Numbered from the stretch's first letter, positions 36,701-48,721 are shown. The stretch: 64,000 bases of DNA from Setaria digitata (GCA_003640385.1 RCAB01000044.1:176845-240844); one strand, 5' to 3'. Program-made: numbers and translations. The notes: generated by a model not told the origin, from the sequence alone.

Positions 36701-39700
36701 TTGTTTTTTCTTTTTTTAAATTTCAAATATTTTACCTTCCAGTTTCGCTCATCGTTTCTTTTTATTTCTTTTCTTTATTTTTCTTCCACCCATTTTCACT
36801 TATTTGCTTTTTCTTCTTTTCCTTTCTTTAAGTTTAATTATATCAAAAAAAAAGAAACATAAAAATTATTCAAATAATTTCTCTATAACTGATCGACTCA
36901 TTTCATTCAACATTGCAAAAGGCTTAAAATAGGTTTGAATTTTTTCTTAAAATCAATTAAGAGAGCATTAAACTTGCATGGATGTTGAACTAAATTTGTA
37001 TTAGAAATGATGCACTCGAGATTTAACCTTTCTAATAACTGTTCGTCGGCATTTATCCTAGTCTTGAACAACGAATAAGTAGCCATTTGAAAGTATGAGA
37101 GCAATACAAGGATCATGAAGCTGGTTGGATGTGCAAAAGTAGCAAACTATTCAATTTAAACTAAGTCTAAGAATGACACGAAATTTTAATGTATTTTGAA
37201 AAGTTGAGGTTTATTTAAACAGTGTTTTCAACAAAATGAAATCAGAAAAAAATCCTGAAACTGAATTGTGCCGTCTCTTTACTCTCAATAAGTTCACATT
37301 TGAATTGGTAAGGTCATCAATCATACGGAAATAAATCAGCAATAGGAAAAGACACTATACTGATAACAAAAACTGAAATTTTAATTGATAATCGAAAGAG
37401 GACATCTGAAATCTAAAACAATTCCGTGTAGTTACTAACTAAAAGGAAAAGAATTGCCATCTAGTGATCAAAACATGTAAGACTGGCTTATCACTTGATT
37501 TTTAAAATATATTTTTTCAAACTTATTAATTTACCAAAAGTAGCTTGCTGGCTCTTCGTTAGTACCATATATCAATTGATATGCGCATTTATTGCATTAG
37601 ACTAGTTGTTGGCTTTTAGCACGAAATAAAGTACTGAAAATTTTCGAACAGTGTTATTAATCGGGGACTTTTCGGCACTGAGGAGAAGTGCTTGAAGCAC
37701 TGAAATCACGCACTCCATACGACTAGACGTTATTTCACCACTAATTTAAAACGAACAAATCGATCCTCAGATGTCTTTAATTTAAGTAACTAGCTAAAGA
37801 TTATATTTAATTCCTGGCAAATATTTTCATCTAATTAGTTTATTAAAAATGAAAATATTCTTTGGGACTCTGCCTTAAGCCTAAGATATATTCAAATTTA
37901 TAGAAATCTCAGCAAAACTGCCATCGAACTATTATCGTCCTCGATTAGATAATTTTGAAACTTTGAAATATTTGCTAGAGAGTTAACGTTTATTATTCGT
38001 ACAATTTTTGTCTAAATTGAGATAAATAAGATTAAGAAAATAAAATAAAAAAAAAAAAAAACAAAAGCACGATCAGGAAGTACCGGAAAGAGCCTAACAT
38101 GTTTTGACAAAATACAATGTGCACTTCAACAACTGCACAAATATTTCCAGAAATACTTGCCATATGCATGCCGTACAGTCTGGCGCCTTTGAATGCATAA
38201 ATTTTTAACAGCAAAGCGGATAACAATAATTTTTAGCAAATAAGTTTGAACTGTAAGTTCAAATATCTCCTAATTTCTTATACTTTAAGGATTTTTAATA
38301 ACGAATAACATTTGATGAGCAAACATATCAATGTTCTTCCAGTACTACTTCATTGGAAATCATTCAGGAATAAGTAATATCAAAGATAAAATGACTGAAT
38401 AATATTTGACTTATTGTATGCTTTTGTATTAGACAGAAATAGTATTTCTGCTCATGACAGTTCCTCATTTTTCTACTCCTTTTTGACAGTGAATAACTCT
38501 CAGATATTGGGGTACTCGCTAAATTCGTTATGTTGTCGGAATAATATTTCCTAATTTAAAAAGAAAAAAAAAAAAAAAGAGGAGAGATTTCAAATGTGCT
38601 ACTACCAAAAGTATTATCTTTTATTTAAAAACAGTAAGTATCGACAAATTCTTATGTTTAAGAACTGATTGGAAGATCAGATACGAACTGATCATAATTT
38701 TCTTAATGGAAAATCTCTAGGTTTAATTGGTAGAACAATGACAAAAACATAATTTAAATGCCTAAATTACTGAATGCACAAAAAAAAAGGCTGAAATCAC
38801 TTCGTGTAATTTTAGTACAGTCATTGAAATTGTAAACTCTTAATCTGGAAGATAATCGAAGAAATTAACACTTCTAAATTCTCGAAATGAGTTATTATGG
38901 GTTCACTTCAAATTTCATATTCTTTCTGCTATTTTTGTTAGCCTATCCATTTTAAGTTCATGATTATTGATATGCCTTCAAATGCCCTATGAATTCGATT
39001 TTAGAAGTGACTAAAATAAAGGGCTCTCATTAATTTTAGCTTATTTATTTTTTGCTACTTGTTCAAAGAACCTCACTGTATTTCATTCCATTAATATTTC
39101 ACTCTTATTCTACAACAGTAAATTTATTAAGAAGCACTAATAACTCCTTAATTATCAGTGACAGTAACAAAATTATTGAGAAAAATGACATTAGTAGAAC
39201 AAAGAAACCACAAATGGAAGGCAAAAATTATGAATTTTGGCATGAAAGAAATGTAAATTTCAGAGAAATTTGCAGAAAATGATACGAAAAATGATATCTT
39301 CATATTTTTTCTAAATTTAAAAAAAAAATTTAGCAACTGTTTGTTCTGTTCAATTTACAATTAATTTCTTCAATTCCTCCTATTATTTATCTGCTTAACA
39401 TAGTATACGGTTTATCTTAATTTTGATTACTTTTATTTTATAATTTTCATCTGTAAATTTTCGTTTAACAGTAAGATCAATCAAAGTAAGTATCGGTTTT
39501 CGACAAAGATATTCCAATTGAAAGTTTCTTATTAAAAGAATATATGTAGGAAATTATTTATTATTTAATAGGTTGTTTATATTAATGAATTCCTTACATC
39601 AACAAATTTACTACTAAAAGCGAATGAAGTGGACTTAAATTTTTTGATTTTCTAAAGCGATAAATCTCTACTCATATTAAAAATTTTTTACTAAATGAAG

Positions 39701-40660
39701 CAACTCCTTGAAGCAACTGCTAAAGTGAATTTTAATTAAGGCTTTTTTTTTCAGTTTTATAAGATCGTTTATACAGTAATAAGCCTTAGATTGTTCAAAA
39801 ATTAACCTGTGAATTAACATCTTATTATCTTACTTTTGTGTTTATCAGTTATCATTTCCAATCGAAAAATAGTCTATGATAACAATTCTATTTATTTTCA
39901 TTACAAAGAAGCCATTAGAAGTATTATAGATGGTGAAAAATTAGTTTCAGTGGAAAATATAGCTGAAATTTAAGGCAAGCGAGAAGTTTAAAAAACAAAA
40001 GTTTATTTTTCTTACACATGCCCTTACTATTTCTTATTAGCTTGGGAAGGGAAACGCTTAAGTTCAACTAAATTTGATGAATATTTGCTTCCCCAGTCTT
40101 ATCAGCTACCTCCTTCCTTTGGTCATTTTCTTTTTTTTTTTTTTTTTCCATATAAAATTTAAACACTCATATCATTTCTTTACCTAATTAATTAATTTAT
40201 CACTTTTGCTTACAAAACTATTTACATCTCAATCAAAATGAGTGGACATTTTGAAGATACTGAAAATAATCATTGCACATAACAGTGTTCGTGATTTGAC
40301 TCGACTTTTTTTTTTTAAATAATCCACTGTCATTAGAAATGTATTTATAAATGTATGAAGACCTTGGCTTATTCTCCTGCTGTTTATTACATGCTTTTAA
40401 AAATCTTTATTACTTTCAATAAAAGAAAATTTTTTTTATCAATCACTTTAGATTGGATTATTAATTTCAAAAAATGAAATGGAAACTTTATTAATGAGTG
40501 CTAATTTGCATTCATGAGTCATTTTGAATTAATAAATTAATTTAATATGCAATATTACGTAAGCTACTTTTTCCATCATAATGAACTTGTTCTATAAAAG
40601 AAAAAGGAAAAGAAGCCGAAGTGAAAGAGATGTTAGGGGTGGTTGAAAAAGTTTTTCGAG
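33721..40660. other. Second gene-poor AT-rich region
   Basis: About 7 kb in which I find no exon I can support. Frames of 60-85 codons at 34516-34773, 36907-37116 (minus) and 38032-38226 (minus) lack paired splice sites and family resemblance. A small perfect dyad AGTGCTT-G-AAGCACT lies at 37687-37701. A decayed partial copy of exon 3 of the next gene lies near its right end. Confidence 0.5.
40236..40398 (+). pseudogene. Decayed partial duplicate of the MIF4G gene intron 2/exon 3 junction
   Basis: This segment matches 41442-41610 with scattered differences, including GAGTGGACATTTTGAAG, the T-run, CACTGTCA and CTTGGCTTATTCTCCTGCTG. In the functional copy the match covers the end of intron 2 and the first part of exon 3. 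Here the acceptor reads TTTATAA instead of TTTATAG, and similarity ends about 50 bases into the exon. The remnant lies about 1.2 kb upstream of its source, before exon 1. Confidence 0.75.
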
Positions 40661-40678
40661 AAATATTTTGAGGATTGA

Positions 40679-42556
40679 ATGGACGAGGAACAGCTGCGTC
40701 AGCTTATCTCTTCCCTATGCATCTTATCAAAAGAAGGATCTATTCCATGTAATTTTTGACTATTTTCATTTCCCTAATTATACTTATCTCTTTCAAATCT
40801 GATTGTTTCAAGCAATTATTGGATAATCTATCAGATAATATTTTAAGATAAAATGATGTTGTTGCTTGAAATGGTATATATAGTTATATTTGTTCTGGAA
40901 TAGTTGATAAATTTGACATCTCGAAAAAAAAAAAAGAATTCTTTTTAAATGGAAAAGAATTTTACCCCAAATCATGATTTAATCTACAATTAGCAATAAT
41001 TTAAGATTTATAGGATTTGAGAAAATTCGAAATATTGCGTTTAAATTTTTCAGAAATTTAAAATCAAAATATTAGACACACATAAATGATTGATAGTTGA
41101 GCTTTCGAACTTCTAGCTAACAATTTGGTTCAAACCTCTGATCAGCAGCATATCGGCAATGACGTGTTTTCGCGATTTTCAAATTATCACATCACTTTGT
41201 TCCATGCTAGCAACCGTTTATAGCCTAATTTAAATGGAGGATGAATTGCAGTGAATACGATAAGTGTCCTGGTTAGTGCTGCACCATGTCAGAAACTGGC
41301 CCATCATCTGCATCAGCGTTGGTTATCCGAGCCAAATTTCTCGAAAATTGCCGCGCATATCATTTTGCACCGACAACATGTAACAACTCACTTTTTCATT
41401 AGATCTAATCAATAGTAATTTAAATTTCAAAATGCGATTTTAATGAGTGGATATTTTGAAGGTATTGAAAATAATTAATCACTGCACACAATAATGTTCG
41501 CTATTTGGCTTGGTCTTTTTTTTTTTAAATAGTTCACTGTCACCCGAAATGTATTTATAGATGCATGAAACAGATCTTGGCTTATTCTCCTGCTGTTTGT
41601 CGCATGCTTTGTCGGACTTCCGGTCCAGACACCAAATCAGGAAAAAAAACAGGCTCATTTTCAGGTAAGCCTAATTACATAACTTGTTAGCTAACCTCCC
41701 GTTTTTTTTCTGAAAAAGTAAAATATGCTTTTATAGGAACATTGTTCGGGCGCTACTGGATTTCTATCCTGTGTATAAAGAAATCGACTCAACAGTAAGT
41801 GAATGCTTGGTGGAACCGATGTTTACTTCGCTGGAAGAATTGATTCGAGATGATGCCGACGAGAAAGACATCAAAGTATTTTTTATTAGAAGAATTAAAT
41901 TGAAATCACTGTTACTTAAGCAATGAAAGAGTTCCAGACTGCAGCAGAGTTGATCATTGACCACGGTGAGATACTGCTGAAAATGAAGCCTGGTAAATGT
42001 GACAGCTTTGTTATGGCATTACGATTGAACCTCTGCGAAAGTAACTTCAAACCTGTAACTCGTCGACTAATACTACAGGTTCGTATAATATATTATTACA
42101 CAGTACGCTAGCCGTACATAAGAATCAAGTATATAGTACTCAAAAACCCGGAATTATTATTTTTTTTTTGGATAAAATGACTGTCTGAAATATCATTTAC
42201 GTTGATATACAGTCTTGTATTATTGGCAAGCTTCTTGTAGTATCGACTTTTTATTAAACTTAGACAAGAATAACTCAATGGGAAAAAATATTTAAAGAAT
42301 GCTTGCTAAAAAATAAACACCCGCATTTAACGAATTTTGTAGCATATACAATTAATTACTTGGGTATCAAACTGAAATGAAAATTTACATCAGTTTTCAG
42401 GCCATTGATTTGTGGACTTACAGATGGGACAATGAAATCATACCTTTTTGTATTAAACAGTTCAATGAAACGCCTACTCAGATTAACAATAATCCTAAAG
42501 AAACATCGGAAGCACCATCAGAAAGCGCAATAGAAAGAATGGAAAGCATTGTATAA
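40679..42556 (+). CDS. MIF4G-domain protein, MIF4GD/SLIP1-like
   Basis: Six exons: 40679-40748, 41252-41379, 41561-41664, 41737-41875, 41938-42078, 42401-42556. All phases close to 245 aa, starting MDEEQLRQLISSL. The product is all-helical by eye and keeps the spacing of vertebrate MIF4GD (about 222 aa): a short N-terminal helix; HLHQRWLSEPNFSKIAAHI, comparable to the region before the MIF4GD repeats; then HGEILLKMKPGKCDSFVM, RRLILQAIDLWTYRWD near the end, matching the QLEKM...RMDELF and LLLEIIEFRAAGW block. MIF4GD/SLIP1 and CTIF link mRNA 3' ends or cap-binding proteins to translation initiation factors; that role is inferred. The C-terminal 30 residues are a polar tail. The trans-splice acceptor before the ATG (TATTTTGAG) is weak. 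A poly(A) signal AATAAA lies at 42788-42793. The gene is convergent with PIGK. Confidence 0.72.
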
Positions 42557-42876
42557 ATATAAGTTATCGCAGAAAACAACTCCCTATCAAAGTATGATTC
42601 AAATTTTGGGAAATTACTCTAAATTGTTACTTTATCCAACCACATGTACAACTAATATGATGAAGTAAAAGTCGGGGTGAAATCTGAAGAATTATTAGCA
42701 TTTGAAATATTTTCTAGGACTCCCAATAATTTTTATAGCTGGTTTGCTTTTTAAAATAGTGATTCCGAACCTGCGAAATCAATATGAAATAAATTCGGAC
42801 AATTCATGGAAAGTTTATTTGAACGGTAAGAAATACTTCTGAAGTCTACTTCGTAAATAAAAAAAAAGGGCTAAGA
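42557..42876. other. Gap between convergent MIF4G and PIGK genes
   Basis: About 320 bases that must hold both 3' UTRs. A plus-strand AATAAA is at 42788-42793. No minus-strand AATAAA is seen close to the PIGK stop. Confidence 0.5.
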
Positions 42877-42935
42877 TCAACTCTGCATGAAGCCAATGTA
42901 GATCAGTACAAACAGTAATGAAGACAATCCTGCTA

Positions 42936-45270
42936 TCAAATAACCATACTGTTGGCAGATTTTCCGTAATACGGAGGTAAGTTCAGCCATGCATCGTCGA
43001 ACTCAATTCGTTCCGTAATTGTACGTATGATCCTCGATGAGCCAAAAAAGTCGGTTACGCGAACTCTCTTCGGATCCTGAATTATGTTTTATTGTTCAGA
43101 ATACTACAGATTCAATTAACTGTAACGAGTTATGAAAAGTTAAAGTGATTTATTAGGATCTAACGCATATGTGAGGTACAAATGTCAAGTTATCCTTTAA
43201 TGAGTTAATTTTTAATAAAAGCAGGAGCAAACTAGTCCAGTACTTATATAAACATACCTTATCATATTTCCCCTGATTGCTTTTATTTGAAAGAGCAAGA
43301 ACAAAATACCAACGAAAGTTAAACATACTTTTGGATATAAATCCGTACGTATACCAACTGTGGAAAGACATTTTGATTTCGGGCAAGAATCGAAGTAGTC
43401 AGTCATGGAAAGATTGGTCATCAACGACTTGACTTTATTTTCTAGAAATTCAAGAGTGAATTGCGTGTATCGGTCTATAATATATACTCCAATAGATCTG
43501 AAACAATAACACTAAAAAAATAATTTCCATGACTTGAAAAAGAAAAGAACAAATTTTAACCACTTTTATTACCAAAACAAAATTAAGAAAATAACTTACA
43601 ATGAAGTGAAACTTACTGATCAACATCATACGAAAGAGAGTCTTCACCAACGAGAGAGCTACTTGTTGCAAGCACATTTGGACTGTATATTTTTTGATAC
43701 ATCGATTCACTCTGGCATGTATCTGCTATCACCAGCATTTCATTATACCTGTAATGATGCTGATAATAATGAATACCTGATATAAACTTGGAATCTAATC
43801 ACCTATCAAGGCTGCTAGATTACTTCAGCTCTTAGTGGAAGATTTCTAACTACATTCAGAAGCGATTGTCTATCGAACAAATCTCTTACTGCTAGATATC
43901 TTCACTCATTATTTTTCGATCCCAAACTGATTTTTATCATATTTATCAAATAAATCTTTCCCAAAATATATTTTCCTGAAGAAAAAAAAAACAACAATGT
44001 TTTAAAGAGAAGACCTATTGCCTTGATACATAGTTTCAATTGCGTCCGCCAAATCAACATTTGTCAGTTCTTCAGAATCCTGGAACTTTAAGAAGCCATC
44101 ACCACCGTGTCCAGTAAGATAAATCAGAACGTTGCTTTGGTGATTTGAAAGAAGGCGTTTCGACCGTGGAGTGGATGGATGAACTCGTCCTGTCACAAGA
44201 CGCATGAAATTTTCAACTGATACCTGAAACATTAAGCTGAATTTCGAAACAAACAATTTAGATTTTATCGCAGTCAAAAACTGAAATAAAAGTTGCATGT
44301 AAAATACTATCTAATACCTCATATCCACGATAATCTACTTCGACTTCAACACCGTACAAATTGATGCGTTCGTATTTGCTGTTGTATACCGTACCTTGAA
44401 GTACTATCCCAATTAACTGGTTTTATTTCAAAGGAGGACTAAGTAGTAATCAGAAGCGAAAATAAATGAAAGAATAAATTAATACGAACCGGGTTTCGGA
44501 TTTCTAGCATTGCAGGGCATATCATCAGCAAGCATAAGTATAATGTTGCTAGAATAAAAACTTGAATTTGCATTAAAAAAAGAATCTCACTTATGCAGAC
44601 CAAGGTTCTGAGCTCAAGAAAGCATAAGCGAGAAAAATATAGATTTATCCAAATCAGGATTGCTCTATCGTTTAACCTCAATACACTTTCTCTTCTACTT
44701 CAATACCTAATTACGATAATTATAATCATGTTTGCCTTTCTGCATACAATTATGGACAATAAAACGTTAATATATTTAGCATTTATGTTGGTGGGATTTT
44801 TTAACCTCCCCCTTTTGGATGATGATAAAATTAGAATAGTTGGGTGTTGAAAGGAATCAAAAAGGACTTTTCAATGCTTAATCCAGTTTTTGTATATAAA
44901 CATGTCACGATAGAAAGAGAAATAAAGAAGGTGGACTGGAATCTGAGGTAATAACTCCTTCATATGCTTTCTGCTTTTCAGATCAGCCTCAGCTTTTGAA
45001 ACAGATTAAACAAAAGAACTGATTTTAAAGAAAGTTACTAAAATGTACTAACCTGTCAGGGATACCAAGTCTTTTTACGGAATGGTACAATGACAAGACA
45101 TTAGCAACATGACGATAATTAAACCAAAAGCGAGATGTACAAACTAATACAGCCCAATTGTTGGTATGACCCGGAATTTCGAAAAATGATTCCACATGCC
45201 TCTGTAAGCTTGTCTGCTGTTGTACTGAAGCATCTGTCAAAACAATTAGTGTAATTACCAAAAGCAACAT
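42936..45270 (-). CDS. PIGK: GPI-anchor transamidase catalytic subunit (PIGK/GPI8)
   Basis: Cysteine protease-like subunit that cleaves the C-terminal signal of precursor proteins in the ER and transfers them to GPI. Seven exons: 45270-45053, 44548-44490, 44394-44318, 44223-44015, 43748-43617, 43497-43329, 43076-42936. An N-terminal signal peptide (MLLLVITLIVLTDASV) is followed by NNWAVLVCTSRFWFNYRH, ILMLADDMPCNARNPKPG, catalytic His157 in TGHGGDG, catalytic Cys199 in IADTCQ, then CPKSKCLSTVGIRTDL and VTDFFGSSR. In this reading the protein stops at 334 aa without the C-terminal membrane anchor typical of the family. A hydrophobic segment (LIAGLSSLLFVLIYIGF) ending at 42877 lies in a different frame immediately downstream, with no usable intron to join it. 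Confidence 0.94.
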
Positions 45271-45281
45271 CTGAAATGGAG
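45271..45281 (-). promoter_or_regulatory. Trans-splice acceptor abutting the PIGK start codon
   Basis: On the minus strand CTCCATTTCAG is immediately followed by the ATG, so leader addition would leave no native 5' UTR. This is a common arrangement in nematodes. Confidence 0.7.
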
Positions 45282-46298
45282 TCTGGTCAGAAATAGCTGA
45301 ACAAAATTCACTAACTTGAAAGCAAAAACTCTACAGAAATTTAACACCTGTAAATTGATGTAGTATTGTTATAAAAATGACTGTGATTTAAATCCAGTCT
45401 TACACCATCGCTAAAGTAGGTGGTAAACTGGTGGATAACCAGCAGTGTTGTCAGAAAAGCTTTTTGAATCAGAACATACACCCCACTAACACCCTCCAGC
45501 TTAATAAGCCGAACTGAAACTACCAAAGAACAGACCTTCTACTATCTCATATACGAATTTCTACTAGAAAAGCGTTAACACGATGAATGACGATACACTT
45601 ATTTATCCCTGAATATAGGCCATATTCATTAGCTTGTAGATCGAAAAGTAATGGAATATTCTTCACGGAAATCAGCCTATTTCGTAACGAATACCGCAAA
45701 CAACCTATTGAATGAAAAATATCGTAAGACGCACCAAGACCAAGAGAACTAGAGGTTATTAATCTAAAAAATAAAACCCATCTTCAACAACCTGATCACA
45801 ATTACTTTATCGATGAAATTTCTCAATGCTTATTACAATAAGCAAGAGAAAGGAAGAAAGAAACGTCTATTATATCGTACTGTGTCGCGAAGTAATGCTT
45901 TCAAACCAATTTATATTAAACTTTATCGAACGATAAGCTACACAAACTGATTTGTTCTGTAGTGCCGAAAAGCGTCAATTTAATACTTCCATACAGTTCG
46001 AATAGTAAGTATTAGAAAAGCTTAAAAGTATGTCATACTTGATTGAGAATCCCAAGAAAATTCATTCTGCTACACAATATATAGCTGGACTTTACAAAAA
46101 AAAAAAAAGAAAAAAAAAGAAATAAAGAAAAAACAAAAAGCAAAAACAACAGAAAAAAAGGGAAGAAGCAATTCAGCATTTAGGACGTCTTTCAGAGTTA
46201 AAAATTTTATTATAAGCTTAAGAGCAAGCAAACAACTTGGTAAACAATTGAAAAAAAACAATGAAAACTTTGGATTACAAGACCAACAATGAGATCGC
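45282..46298. other. Intergenic region between PIGK and the Sm E gene
   Basis: About 1 kb. Both flanking genes are on the minus strand, so it holds the Sm E 3' UTR, including an A-rich tract near 46100-46160, and the PIGK promoter or outron. The 61-codon frame at 45341-45526 is unsupported. Confidence 0.5.
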
Positions 46299-47024
46299 TC
46301 AACCAATGCTTTGTATCAATGTGATATTATCACCTTTCAACATGATTCGACCAACCTTGTTACGATTTTTCGTCTTCATATTTACTTCTTCTGCTTCATC
46401 AAGTACAACGTTCATATATTCATCAAATCCTGGAGAAGAAAATACTAGTTTTTCTGGAAAGTAAAATGATGATAAAACATACCCACCCACAGACTTAGTT
46501 AATTAACGTATATAATTTACATTTCCACGTAAAGTCACTTATTTATTACACAAAACAAGAATTTTATAAGCGAAGTTCCCACTTAATTCATCTCACTGTA
46601 GCATGATAAACACTTTTACATGCAAAATACACATAAGTTCTATGGTGCAACATAAAGATTATATTTCTTTCCACTACTATAAGCACAACAACGACCGCAA
46701 AAGCAATAATTTCTCCGTTCACCTATTACACCTATCTAAAAGATAAATAAGGCGAATTAATCATAAGGCTAATATCAAATGTATAAGAAATTAGACGTGT
46801 GGTGCTAAAGTACACCTCGAAAAAATAAAAGACTAGTTTAAAGAATTTCATTACTCTACAAAAAATGGTCAACAGATGAACTAACCAATAATATATCCTT
46901 CGATCCTATGAGTAATATCCTCATAAAGCCATATCTGTATACGTGATCGATTTTGCAAATATCGGAAAATCAAATTGATCGGCTGAACCATTACCTTTTG
47001 CACTTTACCACCTCTGGTTGCCAT
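46299..47024 (-). CDS. SNRPE: Small nuclear ribonucleoprotein E (Sm E)
   Basis: Core protein of the heptameric Sm ring on spliceosomal U snRNAs. Two exons, 47024-46886 and 46429-46299, close to 89 aa (human 92 aa). The N-terminus [20 protein letters not shown] and the segment [15 protein letters not shown] match animal SmE. Sm1 is [15 protein letters not shown] and Sm2 contains GRIMLKGDN, the RNA-contacting loop. The single intron splits the Gly before FDEYM. A likely leader acceptor (TTTTTTTATAG) ends at 47065, about 40 bases before the ATG. It is divergent from the small gene starting at 47160. Confidence 0.96.
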
Positions 47025-47159
47025 TATGCCAGAAATACTTGAACCCAAAGCTTAAGGTCAAGAACTATAAAAAAAAGATCCCACTAAACACAAGAAAATT
47101 TCCAACCTTCACGTCTAACTAGTGCGCCTTATATTAACGCATCCGATTTTCATGCATCA

Positions 47160-47447
47160 ATGAAAACGTCTGTGTCCATTGGGGAAACTTTCAGGGATCA
47201 GTGATTTAGGTGTGAAAGATTGAGAGACAAAGATAGAGCGTGGTAATATGATAGGCAACAGAGATTGTTAGGGTCGATGCAAGAACATGTTGAGAGGGTC
47301 GATAAAGAGTTTCTGACAGAAAGATCGAGATACAAAAAGAGTATGTTGTTTGTGGAGATGTCAGCAACTGATGAATTAAGGAAAAGCTTAAGTGCTGACA
47401 CTTTCGATGAAAGCATTACAGATAGCCTGACGGAAGATTTCCTGTAG
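47160..47447 (+). CDS. Small two-exon gene, unrecognised
   Basis: Exon 1 (47160-47200) encodes MKTSVSIGETFRDQ and exon 2 (47264-47447) begins LLGSMQEHVERVDKEF. A 63-bp GT-AG intron joins them in phase to give 74 aa. The body is a charged helix and the tail is acidic, ending ITDSLTEDFL. Without splicing, exon 2 is closed upstream by a stop. A polyadenylation signal AATAAA lies near 47520. The gene starts about 135 bases from the divergent Sm E start and is followed on the same strand by TMIE. The second exon is convincing; the first is plausible. I do not recognise the family. Confidence 0.5.
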
Positions 47448-47833
47448 AGGTTTCAGACCGGACGTTTTTCTCACGACGTGTGAGCCGTTATCTCCCGTAA
47501 TATGCGGGTAATATGTGCGGAATAAAGAGATGTTTTGTTTAAAAATGAAATAAAATTCCTTTTTAATAGTAATTTGAAATGAATTCCGGTTATTTAGTTT
47601 ATAGCTCCGAACAAAATTTTGTTTCTGTAAATAATGTGGTGAAGTAAGTGGCCTCAGGTGGGGTTAATTTGCCGACTGCACAAACGATAGTCATTTCTTT
47701 CGATGAATGTTTCTTGAGACCGATAATTCAGGACACATTCTCGACTTTGTTCACATTGTTCGCGAGACTTGTAGTATCTAGCCACGAATATCTCTTTCTT
47801 GCGATAAACCGCACCATTCATTTATTTTCATTT

Positions 47834-47844
47834 TCGAGTTTCAG
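47834..47844 (+). promoter_or_regulatory. Probable trans-splice acceptor for TMIE
   Basis: TTCGAGTTTCAG ends two bases before the start ATG at 47847, with no upstream coding exon in phase. Confidence 0.6.
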
Positions 47845-47846
47845 GG

Positions 47847-48721
47847 ATGACAGTTACTGAAGATAATAGTCATGAAGGAAGTATGGCTGCATTGGATCGT
47901 TATGTCGCTCCTGGTTTACGGCTATGGATGCTTATTGCTCTCGTTTCTGGGATATTGCTAATTATGGGTATGTTTCTCCGTACATTTACGTATGCTCGAA
48001 TTTCCAATTGTCGACGTATCCAAAATAGATCATTCAACGCAGTAGCTGAAGACAAGTTGATTAGAGTTAATCTTAGCAGTAATGAGATTAAATGGTACTG
48101 TTCCATACAAATATTGTGTGGATTTTTTCTTTTTGGAATGCTAATGATCTTTTGTGCTATGTTGTATAAAATGATGTAATTCTTCTTGGCTTTTGGTACA
48201 CTTTGCTTTTGCACTCTATAGTTTCTCCTTAACTTGAATCATGAATTCTGCCAAACTGCTTCACTGCACATTTTCGAATTTCAGTTGTCATCGTTTGTTG
48301 CTTCATGCGGATTCGAATACCTCGAACAAAGCGACAAATTGATCTAATTGCTGCGAGAAGGAAAATGAGAAAATCGAACTTATCTGTTTCACATTCAGCA
48401 GGTTTTCCATTAATATATTATCAACTGGTCTCTTGTGAATAAAGTTATACCAGCTTAGCAGTTTATGATTCTATTTCAAAAGCTGGATCATTATTCAGTA
48501 AGTTTGTATCAGGCTTCCTTCAATGTTTTGCATTGCACTTTTTCTTTTACAAAGAGAATTTTTTTCTGTTTTCAGAGGAAAGAGCACAACCAATTGTAAT
48601 GAATACAGTGAAACAACCAAGTCATCAAAAAGATGCTAATCGTCGGAAACATGAGGACGATGCTGCTGAATCTATACCTCTTGTGCATAAAGCTTCAACT
48701 CATGCTACTACTACTGTTTAA
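47847..48721 (+). CDS. tmie: TMIE orthologue, mechanotransduction channel subunit
   Basis: Three exons (47847-47967, 48285-48401, 48576-48721) close to 127 aa. A short N-terminus with LRLW directly before a single membrane span (about residues 28-48, ending VIVCCF) is followed by RIRIPRTKRQID and a basic juxtamembrane region RRKMRKS. Vertebrate TMIE has the same block: MRLW, one helix ending in CC, then CRVPRTRKEIE. In vertebrates and C. elegans TMIE is a subunit of the TMC channel complex that gates in response to force; the role here is inferred. The C-terminal tail is polar with Thr at the end and lacks the long lysine run of the vertebrate protein. Reading through the first donor gives a 110-codon frame, which is intron translation. 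Confidence 0.85.

Noticed and set aside
36907..37116. 69-codon minus-strand ORF with fairly natural composition
   Set aside because: No acceptor or donor fits it and no neighbouring exon was found; not strong enough to call.
38032..38226. 64-codon minus-strand ORF with hydrophobic end
   Set aside because: The hydrophobic tail comes from an A-rich run and there are no splice signals.
41286..41379. A start codon MSETGPSSASALVIRAKF as exon 1 of the MIF4G gene
   Set aside because: That frame cannot be joined in phase to the following exons. The overlapping frame CQKLAHHLHQRW joins cleanly both upstream and downstream.
44593..44850. 85-codon plus-strand ORF with membrane-like segment
   Set aside because: It lies inside intron 1 of PIGK and is T-rich; no independent support.
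47847..48179. A 110-codon unspliced frame with a second hydrophobic segment
   Set aside because: After codon 40 it is intron translation; splicing at 47967/48285 restores the TMIE sequence.
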